Shown: piece after piece, positions 17,051 through 23,962 of the stretch | Position numbering within the stretch: position 1 is the first letter of the stretch | Layout: the number at the start of each line of letters is the position of its first letter | Source of the DNA: Ruegeria arenilitoris | Lineage (GTDB): Bacteria > Pseudomonadota > Alphaproteobacteria > Rhodobacterales > Rhodobacteraceae | DNA length: 64,000 nt | Reading direction: 5' to 3' | Assembly: GCF_013032855.1 (NCBI RefSeq) | Contig: NZ_WQDA01000007.1 | Span: 39,188 to 103,187 of the forward strand | Translations under genes and position numbers: made by a program | The notes under the pieces: model-generated | What the model was told of the DNA's origin: nothing | Database searches by the model: none | Seen by the model: the letters and a program-made list of their open reading frames with translations, nothing else

Positions 17051-18054
17051 CAGTTTGCCTCCGTGACGTCTGGCAATGTGTATGTCCGGTCGAGCACGGC
17101 CTGGCCGGGGCGGTAGATGCGCATCAAGAAGTTCCAGCCGTCGCTGATGTCGACGCGGTTGGGCTGTGCGCCGCAGAGCACCTCAGCGCCGTAGTGCACA
17201 GTGAAGGTGCCGTCGTCGTTCAGGCTCACGTTGCGGTCATTAACAATGTTGTTGTCGCTCTCCATGAAGCCGTCGGCGCCGTAGACGGTGATCGACCAGA
17301 AGGCATCATTGGGCGGCACTTCGTAGGTCGCCGTATAGCAGGCTTCCGCTGAGGCCGGGCCGGTGTAGTTGATGTAGACGGCATCTTTCTCCGGGAAGAG
17401 CCCCCAGGCACCAGCGACTGCGAGATGGCGGGTTTCCTCGTTCACTTCGCCTCGCGGGCCCATCCAGTCGGGCTCGTACTGGCTGAACTTCTGGAATTCC
17501 TTTTCGTACTCGGCACGCAGGGCGAGCATGCTGTCCACGTCCCATTGCGGTTCGGGGAAGAGATCGTGGCTTGCCGCTTCGATGACGAACTTGTTCTGCA
17601 TATCGTTGACGAGCGCCACATCCGCCGGATCGCTCGGGTCCATGATCTGGATCCGCATGATCAGAGCGACATATTTGGTGTCGCCCGGGATCTCGTAAGT
17701 GCCCGGCTCGTAGAAGACCACGGGCGCGTAGTGGTCGTTGTCGATGACGAGGATAGAGAAATAGCGGTCATCCGGAAACTCAGGAATCGTGATCGTTGCG
17801 CCGCCCTCGGTATCGACCACGGAGCCGGCATAAAGCGTATCGCGGTTCATCCGTACCACGGCCTGCGCGTCCAGTGGCGTCGGCTTGCGGATGTAGTAGA
17901 AGCGGTTCACGTCACTTCCAGCATTAAGCTGGAACTGGGAGAAGGACATGTCGACTTCAGCCCGGATGTATGTCTTGGGCGTGACAGTTTCTTGAGCAAG
18001 CGCGGGCGCTGCAGCGAAAGTAATGAGACTGGCAGACTTAACAATTTCTTTCAT
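17050..18054 (-). CDS. Exported DUF1254/DUF1214 protein, copy 1
   Basis: 334 residues. The signal peptide MKEIVKSASLITFAAAPALA is followed by QETV. DUF1254 has M-N-R-D-T-L-Y-A-G-S-V-V-D-T-E-G-G-A-T-I; DUF1214 has A-F-W-S-I-T-V-Y-G-A-D-G-F and D-G-W-N-F-L-M-R-I-Y-R-P. GGGAGAA precedes the start. It is homologous to, and coupled with, the downstream gene, so an old duplication is likely. The role is unknown; a periplasmic binding or processing function is only a guess. Confidence 0.85.
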   Translation of the reverse strand: MKEIVKSASLITFAAAPALAQETVTPKTYIRAEVDMSFSQFQLNAGSDVNRFYYIRKPTPLDAQAVVRMNRDTLYAGSVVDTEGGATITIPEFPDDRYFSILVIDNDHYAPVVFYEPGTYEIPGDTKYVALIMRIQIMDPSDPADVALVNDMQNKFVIEAASHDLFPEPQWDVDSMLALRAEYEKEFQKFSQYEPDWMGPRGEVNEETRHLAVAGAWGLFPEKDAVYINYTGPASAEACYTATYEVPPNDAFWSITVYGADGFMESDNNIVNDRNVSLNDDGTFTVHYGAEVLCGAQPNRVDISDGWNFLMRIYRPGQAVLDRTYTLPDVTEAN

Positions 18055-18197
18055 TCACTTCTCCCAATCGTTTTCCGAGTTATCAGCCCCGACGTGACGT
18101 AGCTCAATCGAACGCCGCGACAACACCCACTTTGCTTTACTCGTGTCGTCTGACTGCCGGTGATTTTTCATGTATAGCACCTGCAGGGAATGTCTGT

Positions 18198-18257
18198 TTT
18201 GTCCGCACAGCAGACATTGGAAAGACTTGCGACGTACGTCTGCTGTGCCGGACAAAG
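18198..18257. repeat. Long imperfect inverted repeat between DUF1254 operon and merR
   Basis: The arm at 18198-18214 (TTTGTCCGCACAGCAGAC region) pairs with 18238-18257, with 17 matches and a single-base bulge around a 23-nt spacer. An alternative smaller stem pairs ATGTCTG (18190-18196) with CAGACAT (18211-18217). A short related string, GACATTCGCTGCGG, occurs at 19434-19447. This could be a dispersed palindromic repeat of the genus or a bidirectional terminator; no T-tract follows. Confidence 0.5.
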
Positions 18258-18298
18258 CTGCCGTTCGGAGTTACCGAATAGATGTCAGCTTTCGAGGG

Positions 18299-18715
18299 TC
18301 AGTGATCCCGGCCACATAGGTCATGGTCTGCGAGCGAGGCCAAGACATAACAGTCCTCTGCCACGCCGCGACCATCACATCCTTGAGCAATACGCTTCAG
18401 TTCGTTCTCAAGCGCTTTGAGTCGTTTGATCTTGGCTCGCACTTCGGACAACTGACCTTCGGCGATCTCGGTGGCGGCTTCGCATGATCGGTCTGGATGG
18501 TTTTGCAACTCGATCAGAGATGAGATCGCGTCGATGGAGAAGCCAAGATCACGCGCATGACGGATGAAGCTCAGGCGTTCCAGACCATCGTTTGTGTAAC
18601 GCCTCTGGTTGCCTGCTGTACGTTCCGGTGGAGCCAGGAGACCCATTTCTTCATAGTAGCGGATGGTAGGCACTTTGACCTTCGTCCGCTTCGAAAGCTC
18701 TCCAATTGAGAACAT
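18299..18715 (-). CDS. MerR-family metal-responsive regulator
   Basis: 138 residues. The N-terminal winged HTH has FSIGELSKRTKVKVPTIRYY then E-E-M-G-L-L and N-Q-R-R-Y. A long dimerisation helix follows. The C-terminus carries candidate thiolate ligands: C in D-R-S-C-E-A-A, then G-C-D-G-x5-D-C-Y-V-L and H-D-L-C-G. This Cys arrangement fits the Zn/Cd/Pb branch, but the exact metal cannot be read. It is divergent from the CDF transporter, with a MerR-type operator between them, so it most likely activates that transporter and represses itself. Confidence 0.9.
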   Translation of the reverse strand: MFSIGELSKRTKVKVPTIRYYEEMGLLAPPERTAGNQRRYTNDGLERLSFIRHARDLGFSIDAISSLIELQNHPDRSCEAATEIAEGQLSEVRAKIKRLKALENELKRIAQGCDGRGVAEDCYVLASLADHDLCGRDH

Positions 18716-18727
18716 GCGAAAACCCTC

Positions 18728-18758
18728 TTGAACCTCTAGTCACTAGAGAGACTACATT
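18728..18758 (+). promoter_or_regulatory. MerR-type promoter with 19-bp spacer
   Basis: The -35 TTGAAC (18728-18733) and -10 TACATT (18753-18758) are 19 bp apart. The spacer holds the perfect palindrome CTCTAG-TCA-CTAGAG (18734-18748). An over-long spacer with a centred dyad is the defining architecture of MerR-activated promoters, where the regulator untwists DNA on metal binding. It drives the CDF gene at 18791. Confidence 0.9.
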
Positions 18759-18790
18759 AGAACCGAGGCGATTCTGAAGAGGTTTCAAAA

Positions 18791-19435
18791 ATGGCAGGAT
18801 GCTGCGGTAGCGACGTGAAGTTTGACGGGATGTCGAACGAATACAAACGCCGGTTATGGGTCGTCATCGCGCTGAATGCGACAATGTTCGTGGTCGAGAT
18901 GACCGCCGGACACTATGCAAAGTCTCAGGCACTTCAAGCAGACGCGTTAGACTTCCTTGGGGACGCGCTCACCTATGGTATTTCCCTCGCCGTGATCGGT
19001 GCTTCTGTTCGCGCTCGAACGAACGCAGCCTTGGCGAAGGGGATCAGCCTCTTCCTGATGGGCGCGTGGGTGTTTGGTTCGACCGTCTATCGGGTGTTCT
19101 ACGTGGGTGTTCCAGAGGCCGAAATCATGGGGATCATCGGTGCGCTGGCTCTCGCAACAAACCTTGCGAGCGTACTCTTGCTTGTCAGCTACAAGGATGG
19201 AGACGCCAACGTGCGGTCGGTTTGGCTATGCTCGCGGAACGACGCCATCGGCAATGTGGCCGTGATGATTGCCGCTTTGGGTGTCTGGGGCACCGCAACG
19301 GGCTGGCCTGACCTCATTGTCGCTGCGATCATGGCGAGCCTATTCTTGTCATCTTCGTACCAAATTGTCCGACAGGCACTTGAGGAACGGCGCGAGGACG
19401 CCGCGCACGAGCATGGAGCAGCCCGGACAAGCTGA
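18791..19435 (+). CDS. Cation diffusion facilitator (CDF) metal efflux protein, short form
   Basis: 214 residues with a Cys pair at the N-terminus (M-A-G-C-C-G) and six predicted membrane segments (about 20-190). The metal site in segment 2 reads D-A-L-D-F-L-G-D and in segment 5 S-R-N-D-A-I-G-N, in place of the usual HxxxD pairs. The C-terminal cytoplasmic domain of larger CDF proteins is missing and replaced by a short charged tail. Such short CDFs commonly sit beside MerR regulators and export divalent metal by proton antiport. Substrate is not assignable from sequence. It is island cargo. Confidence 0.88.
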   Translation: MAGCCGSDVKFDGMSNEYKRRLWVVIALNATMFVVEMTAGHYAKSQALQADALDFLGDALTYGISLAVIGASVRARTNAALAKGISLFLMGAWVFGSTVYRVFYVGVPEAEIMGIIGALALATNLASVLLLVSYKDGDANVRSVWLCSRNDAIGNVAVMIAALGVWGTATGWPDLIVAAIMASLFLSSSYQIVRQALEERREDAAHEHGAARTS

Positions 19436-19581
19436 CATTCGCTGCGGGGAGCACACCGGGTAGGTATGGGCTCGAACCTGAATTTCGCTGCACTTTGTAT
19501 GAGTGTCTGCTATTTCTTAGTTACCGGTCGTTCCGTCATGCTCGAACCTGAGACTTTGAAGCGCCAGTTCCAATGACTGGT

Positions 19582-19600
19582 GTGGTATATTTAGTGGTAT
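19582..19600 (+). repeat. Right 19-bp subterminal repeat (candidate integrase arm site)
   Basis: GTGGTATATTTAGTGGTAT, with one mismatch to the copy at 11232-11250 and the same 12-bp spacing of its two GTGGTAT units. It lies 62 bp inside attR in the same orientation as the left copy. Confidence 0.75.
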
Positions 19601-19661
19601 GCATCTTAATTTATGAGATTTTATAATTTTTTAACAAATAGTTATACAAAAAGTATTCTTG

Positions 19662-19678
19662 CTCCTCGGTCCGCCACT
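19662..19678 (+). repeat. attR core: 17-bp direct repeat
   Basis: An exact copy of the tRNA-Arg 3' end (CTCCTCGGTCCGCCACT) that is not part of any tRNA. It marks the distal boundary of the element; GGTAACTCCCG follows, as expected for the original chromosome sequence. Confidence 0.92.
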
Positions 19679-19776
19679 GGTAACTCCCGAAAAACAGTGT
19701 TTTCGTCAGTATTGCCCATGTGGTGAATCCGAGGTGTTCTGTCTCAAGACAACTTCGAGGCAACCGCGCTGGGTTT

Positions 19777-19797
19777 AATGGGGTGTTTCACCCCATT
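19777..19797 (-). terminator. Hairpin over the stop codon of the 125-aa gene
   Basis: AATGGGGTG (19777-19785) pairs with CACCCCATT (19789-19797) around a 3-nt loop, overlapping the last codons and the stop of the minus-strand gene. No T-tract follows, so termination is uncertain. Confidence 0.4.
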
Positions 19798-20165
19798 CCA
19801 TATGGTCCGCCTTCCTGTAGTTCGCCGAATGCCGCCCAAACCTCGTGGCAGGCGCGTTCGAACGCCACATCATCTTTTGGGATGCTGGCCTTGAAATTTG
19901 GGTAAGACATGTGGTTGCCCAAGTTCATCAGCACGGTCACGAGGTGGTTGCGCGGTATGAATGCCCGGAAACGGTAGTCGCCGCCCGGTGTTTCGATCAC
20001 CTGACCGTCCATGCCATAGTCGCGCAGCAATTCGGCATCCTGTGCGCGGCGAAACCGCAGGCAGACGCGGGATCCCATGTGCGGCCCGCTGGTGTTGCCG
20101 TCCTCATCCATGGCAACGGCTGAGAAAAAGCCCGAACCCTCGGGCGTCGAGAATGCTACCCACAT
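19788..20165 (-). CDS. Conserved hypothetical protein
   Basis: 125 residues beginning MWVAFSTPEGSGFFSAV. No signal peptide, membrane segment or catalytic motif is visible. It resembles short conserved soluble proteins seen in Rhodobacteraceae and rhizobia, of unknown role. It is the first gene outside the right end of the tRNA-Arg element. An AGGAGG-like site (20171-20178 on the complement) supports the start. Confidence 0.7.
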   Translation of the reverse strand: MWVAFSTPEGSGFFSAVAMDEDGNTSGPHMGSRVCLRFRRAQDAELLRDYGMDGQVIETPGGDYRFRAFIPRNHLVTVLMNLGNHMSYPNFKASIPKDDVAFERACHEVWAAFGELQEGGPYGMG

Positions 20166-20660
20166 CTGCAGGTCCTCCTATTTTTGGGAAAGGGCGCGCG
20201 GTCTATCAGAAAAAATACGGGGTCGTCAAATCGAGGGGCTTCCGCGCTGGGTTGCTTGGCCTGGAGGCGCAAACCGAGACCTCAAAATCCGGCAGTGGAT
20301 ACGTGGTGGTTGGAGGCTATTCGACCCATCCAGTTTTGCCGTGATCGCCTCCTGTTGCGGCGATCTTTCTGAAAGCGGTGGCTGACATCATTGAGCTGCT
20401 GTGCTGAACAGACGCTCATACCGATGGTTCCGTTGTGGGTCGGTTCGCGGCCTCTTGTACTTGCTGGCCGCGTTGGTGGCTTCGTCCGCAGAGCGGCCAT
20501 TGGTGGACGATGCGGCGAAGAGTTGCTTTGCCCGGCGGGCTATGATTTTGGCGGCCACAGAGTTTCAATACTGCGGCGAACTGGTGGTTGGACGAGCCGA
20601 GGGGCAGGGAAGGGTTGGCTGGCTCAGTATCCGGTGCCTACCCTATGCCCACAGCCAGAC
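20166..20660. other. Gene-poor gap
   Basis: 495 bp between the 125-aa gene and the dehydrogenase gene. Open frames on both strands are short, lack ribosome sites and show no family motif. Some stretches have a coding-like composition and could be a decayed gene, but I cannot identify one. Confidence 0.5.
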
Positions 20661-21815
20661 TTACTCCAACTTGACCCAAGCCGCGTTTCTGGACGAGCTT
20701 TGCACACAAGCGGCTACAAATTTGACGCCGTCTAGCCCGTCGTGCACGGTTGGGTAAACAACGGACGCCTCAGGTGAAATCCCATTTCGGAAAGCCTGGA
20801 TCGCCTCAGCAGCCTCTCCGTAAATATTGGCGAACCCTTCAAGATATCCTTCGGGATGGCCCGGAGGAACTCTGCTCAAGCGATTGGCAGCGTCACCAGC
20901 TCCAGCGCCATTGCGGGTGATCAGACGCTTTGGTTCGTTGTAGGGCGTGAACCAGAGATAGTTCGGGTCTTCCTGAGCCCACTCCAGCCCACCTTTTTCG
21001 CCGTAGACCCTCAACCGAAGTGCGTTTTCGTTGCCGGGAGCCACCTGAGAGGACCACAGCATACCCCGTGCTCCGCCTTCGAAGCGAAGCAAGACATGTG
21101 CGTTGTCATCGACTTGGCGCCCCGGCACGAAAGCTTGCAGATCCGCCGCAAGGCTTTCCGCCCTCAGCCCGGTCACAAAACAAACGAGGTTGTAGGCATG
21201 GGTTCCGATGTCACCGGTTGATCCGCCCGCGCCGGAGCGTTCGGGATCGGTTCGCCACTCCGCCTGTTTGAAATCCTGCTGCTCGGTCAGCCAGTCCTGC
21301 GGGTATTCAACCTGGACGACGCGGATTTTGCCAATATCGCCGTTGGCAACCATTTCACGCGCCTGCCGAACCATTGGGTAGCCCGTGTAGTTGTGGGTCA
21401 GTATGAACAGGGCATTCGCGCTTTCCGCCGCTTTGACCAGTTTTTTTGCATCGGCAAGGGTCGAGGTGAGTGGCTTGTCACAAATGACGTGAATCCCACG
21501 TTTCAGGAATTCACGCGCGGCGGCATAGTGGACGTGATTTGGCGTGACGATTGAGACCGCCTCGATCCCGGATTTGAGCCGGGCTTCCCGGATCGCCATT
21601 TGTTTGAAGTCTTCATAGACCCGTTCGAGACCCAATGCCCGGCCGCTTTCAATGGATTTTTCGGGCGTCGAAGACAAAGCGCCGGCAACCAGTTCGAACC
21701 TGTCATCCAATCGCGCCGCTATGCGATGAACGCCGCCTATGAAGGCGTCATTTCCGCCGCCGACCATGCCAAGCCGAATGCGACCCGAGGCTTCTTCACT
21801 GCGTCCTGTAACCAT
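20661..21815 (-). CDS. Gfo/Idh/MocA-family NAD(P) oxidoreductase
   Basis: 384 residues. The Rossmann start is GMVGGGNDAFIG (about 16-27), and the conserved D-K-P (CDKPLTSTLADA, about 114-125) sits where the family has E-K-P. The second domain has STGDIGTHAYNL, with a His likely in catalysis. It oxidises a hydroxyl of a sugar or polyol. Its ATG overlaps the TAA of the isomerase gene by one base. It is the last gene of the ten-gene sugar operon; the precise substrate is unknown. Confidence 0.9.
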   Translation of the reverse strand: MVTGRSEEASGRIRLGMVGGGNDAFIGGVHRIAARLDDRFELVAGALSSTPEKSIESGRALGLERVYEDFKQMAIREARLKSGIEAVSIVTPNHVHYAAAREFLKRGIHVICDKPLTSTLADAKKLVKAAESANALFILTHNYTGYPMVRQAREMVANGDIGKIRVVQVEYPQDWLTEQQDFKQAEWRTDPERSGAGGSTGDIGTHAYNLVCFVTGLRAESLAADLQAFVPGRQVDDNAHVLLRFEGGARGMLWSSQVAPGNENALRLRVYGEKGGLEWAQEDPNYLWFTPYNEPKRLITRNGAGAGDAANRLSRVPPGHPEGYLEGFANIYGEAAEAIQAFRNGISPEASVVYPTVHDGLDGVKFVAACVQSSSRNAAWVKLE

Positions 21816-22870
21816 TATTCGATCCCCAGCATTTTGCGATTGGCGGCTTCGTCAGTGCCACCGTCCGCGAAATCATCAAAGGCTTTCTCGGTCACACGGA
21901 TGATGTGATCCGACACAAACTGAGCGCCCTCACGCGCTCCATCCTCGGGGTGTTTGAGACAGCATTCCCATTCGACCACAGCCCAGCCATCAAAGTCGTT
22001 CGCCGCCATTTTTGAGAAGACTGCCCCGAAATCCACCTGGCCATCACCAAGCGACCGGAACCGGCCGGCACGATCCACCCAGCTTTGGTATCCTGAATAA
22101 ACCCCTTGCCGCCCGGTCGGGTTGAACTCGGCATCTTTGACATGGAACATCCGGATCCGATCCTTGTAGATGTCGATATTGTCCAGATAGTCGAGGCATT
22201 GCAGTACGTAGTGCGACGGGTCGTACAACATGCAAGCCCTTGGGTGATTGCCTGTCCGTTCGAGGAACATCTCGTAGGTCACGCCGTCGTGGAGGTCCTC
22301 TCCGGGGTGAATTTCATAGCAGACATCAACGCCGCATTCCTCGGCGTGATCAAGGATTGGCCCCCAGCGGCGGGCGAGTTCATCAAATGCCGTCTCAATC
22401 AAGCCGGCAGGGCGCTGCGGCCAGGGATAGACGTAGGGCCACGCCAACGAGCCCGAGAATGTCGCATGCGCCGAAATGCCCAGGTTCTTCGAAGCGGACA
22501 ATGCTTTTTTTACCTGGTCTACGGCCCATTCTTGCCGGGCTTTCGGGTTTCCTCTGACTCTCTCGGCGGCAAAGCCATCAAAGGCGCTGTCATAGGCCGG
22601 GTGAACGGCCACAAGTTGACCCTGAAGGTGCGTTGACAGTTCAGTGACTTCGACGCCATTTTCCCTGGCTTTGCCTTTGAAGTCATCGCAGTAGCCGGTG
22701 CTGGACGCGGCCTGTTCTAGGTCGAACAACCGGCCATCCCAACTGGGAACCTGGACGCCCTTGTATCCACAGTCAGCCGCCCATTTGGTAATCGCGTCCC
22801 ACGAATTGAACGGTGCTTCGTCCCCTGCGAATTGTGCAAGAAATAATGCTGGACCTTTGATCGTTTTCAT
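21815..22870 (-). CDS. Sugar phosphate isomerase/epimerase (TIM barrel)
   Basis: 351 residues from ATG 22870, fixed by GGGAGGAAA 4 nt upstream; an in-frame TTG 15 bp earlier lies before the ribosome site. The xylose-isomerase-like barrel shows metal-site residues in C-Y-E-I-H-P-G-E-D (Glu), Y-D-P-S-H (Asp/His), M-F-H-V-K-D and V-V-E-W-E (Glu). It likely interconverts a keto and an aldo sugar, or epimerises, in the same pathway as the kinase and dehydrogenase. It sits 26 bp downstream of the LacI gene. Confidence 0.9.
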   Translation of the reverse strand: MKTIKGPALFLAQFAGDEAPFNSWDAITKWAADCGYKGVQVPSWDGRLFDLEQAASSTGYCDDFKGKARENGVEVTELSTHLQGQLVAVHPAYDSAFDGFAAERVRGNPKARQEWAVDQVKKALSASKNLGISAHATFSGSLAWPYVYPWPQRPAGLIETAFDELARRWGPILDHAEECGVDVCYEIHPGEDLHDGVTYEMFLERTGNHPRACMLYDPSHYVLQCLDYLDNIDIYKDRIRMFHVKDAEFNPTGRQGVYSGYQSWVDRAGRFRSLGDGQVDFGAVFSKMAANDFDGWAVVEWECCLKHPEDGAREGAQFVSDHIIRVTEKAFDDFADGGTDEAANRKMLGIE

Positions 22871-22896
22871 AAGTTTCCTCCCCAAAACCTAAGCCG

Positions 22897-23955
22897 CTAT
22901 GGCGGTAAATTTTCCCTCAGATAGATGTCGATACGGATACGTTCCTGCGCTTTGTTGAATGGGACTTTGTCCGAAGTCGCACGCAGAAGACGGACGGCTG
23001 AACGAACAATGTGCCCGGTGTCTTGCGAGATCAGAGCGTCAAACGTGCCAAGCCTTAGAGCCTCTCGACTAAGCGGAGTCAGCTCATGCGCTATGATCAC
23101 CAGATCCTTGCTGAGCTTGTTTTCCGAAAGGAACTGAATAAGGCCGGCATTGCCCGCCGCAGACGAGTATATTCCGACCAGATCCGGGTAGGTTTCGAAG
23201 ATCTCGGGCATCATCTTGTAAATCAGATCCGGGTCATCCCGGCCCTCAACAGACGCCACGACCTCGAGATGCGGAAACTCCTCGGCCACAACAAGATCAA
23301 AGCCCTGGCGACGCTCCAGGTGGTCACGTGCCAAACGAGAGCCAGTCAGAACCAGGACCTTGCCTTCCCGATGCACGAACCGTCCCATCAATTGACCGGC
23401 GGTTCGTCCTGCGGAAACGTTGTCAATTCCTACAAAGTGGTCTCGCTCGGAACTCGGCAGGTCAGACACCAAGGCAACCACCGGAACCCCTTTGTCCTTG
23501 AGCCGTCTCACCGCATCGCGAACAGAAGGCGTTTCGGGTCCGAAAACGGCAACCCCATCAACATCCAAACTGTCGACAGCATCCAGAATGTTGACGATAT
23601 CCTGCGGTTCAAACGGAGCGACCCTTTTGATCGTGATGCGAGTCCGCTCGATAAACTGGTCACGGGATTGCTCTGCGATCTGGTTGCTGATCGCCTCCAC
23701 AAATTCGTTGTCGGTGTCCGGCAGAACAAAAAGGAAATTGTAAACCCGGTTTCGTGCGAGGTTTGCCGCGGCGGTGTCGCGCACATACCCCAGTTCATCA
23801 ATTGCCTTTTGTACTTTCTGAACGGTTACTGCGCGCACGCCGGGGCGCCTGTTCAAGACCCGGTCCACAGTCGCAAGACTGACACCCGCAACCCGCGCGA
23901 TGTCATTGACGGTTGGCTTCTTCACCAATTCTAGTTTTTGTTTTTGGTCTGCCAC
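22897..23955 (-). CDS. LacI-family transcriptional regulator
   Basis: 352 residues from GTG 23955, supported by GAGGA a few bases upstream and the 7-bp gap to the kinase stop; longer frames upstream overlap the kinase. The HTH is PTVNDIARVAGVSLATVDRV (about 15-34), with the hinge helix following, then a periplasmic-binding-protein-like effector domain. It lies inside the operon, so it is probably autoregulated. Two CG-centred palindromes upstream of the operon (31212-31259) are its likely operators. Confidence 0.93.
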   Translation of the reverse strand: MADQKQKLELVKKPTVNDIARVAGVSLATVDRVLNRRPGVRAVTVQKVQKAIDELGYVRDTAAANLARNRVYNFLFVLPDTDNEFVEAISNQIAEQSRDQFIERTRITIKRVAPFEPQDIVNILDAVDSLDVDGVAVFGPETPSVRDAVRRLKDKGVPVVALVSDLPSSERDHFVGIDNVSAGRTAGQLMGRFVHREGKVLVLTGSRLARDHLERRQGFDLVVAEEFPHLEVVASVEGRDDPDLIYKMMPEIFETYPDLVGIYSSAAGNAGLIQFLSENKLSKDLVIIAHELTPLSREALRLGTFDALISQDTGHIVRSAVRLLRATSDKVPFNKAQERIRIDIYLRENLPP

Positions 23956-23962
23956 GTGTTCC

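Larger units (their letters stand above)
11092..19678 (+). mobile_element. Integrative element in tRNA-Arg(ACG), about 8.6 kb
   Basis: The element lies between two copies of a 17-bp direct repeat (11092-11108 within the tRNA 3' end, 19662-19678 at the far side). A tyrosine integrase gene next to the intact tRNA reads away from it, the classic layout of tRNA-targeted islands. Core genes: integrase, an unknown AT-rich gene, an AlpA-like HTH protein, and overlapping small genes including a winged-helix protein. Cargo: two DUF1254/DUF1214 proteins and a MerR/CDF metal module. Both ends also carry near-identical 19-bp repeats. No relaxase, phage structural or conjugation gene is present, so movement would need help in trans. 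Confidence 0.9.

Noticed and set aside
19436..19661. A further gene between the CDF transporter and attR
   Set aside because: The 226 bp are AT-rich with stops in all frames; only the right arm-type repeat and att core are recognisable.
11030..19678. Prophage or conjugative element
   Set aside because: No capsid, terminase, portal, relaxase or type IV secretion gene is present in the element.
20391..20757. Two overlapping plus-strand frames of 114-118 residues in the 20166-20660 gap
   Set aside because: They run into the dehydrogenase gene on the other strand, overlap each other, and show no ribosome site or motif.
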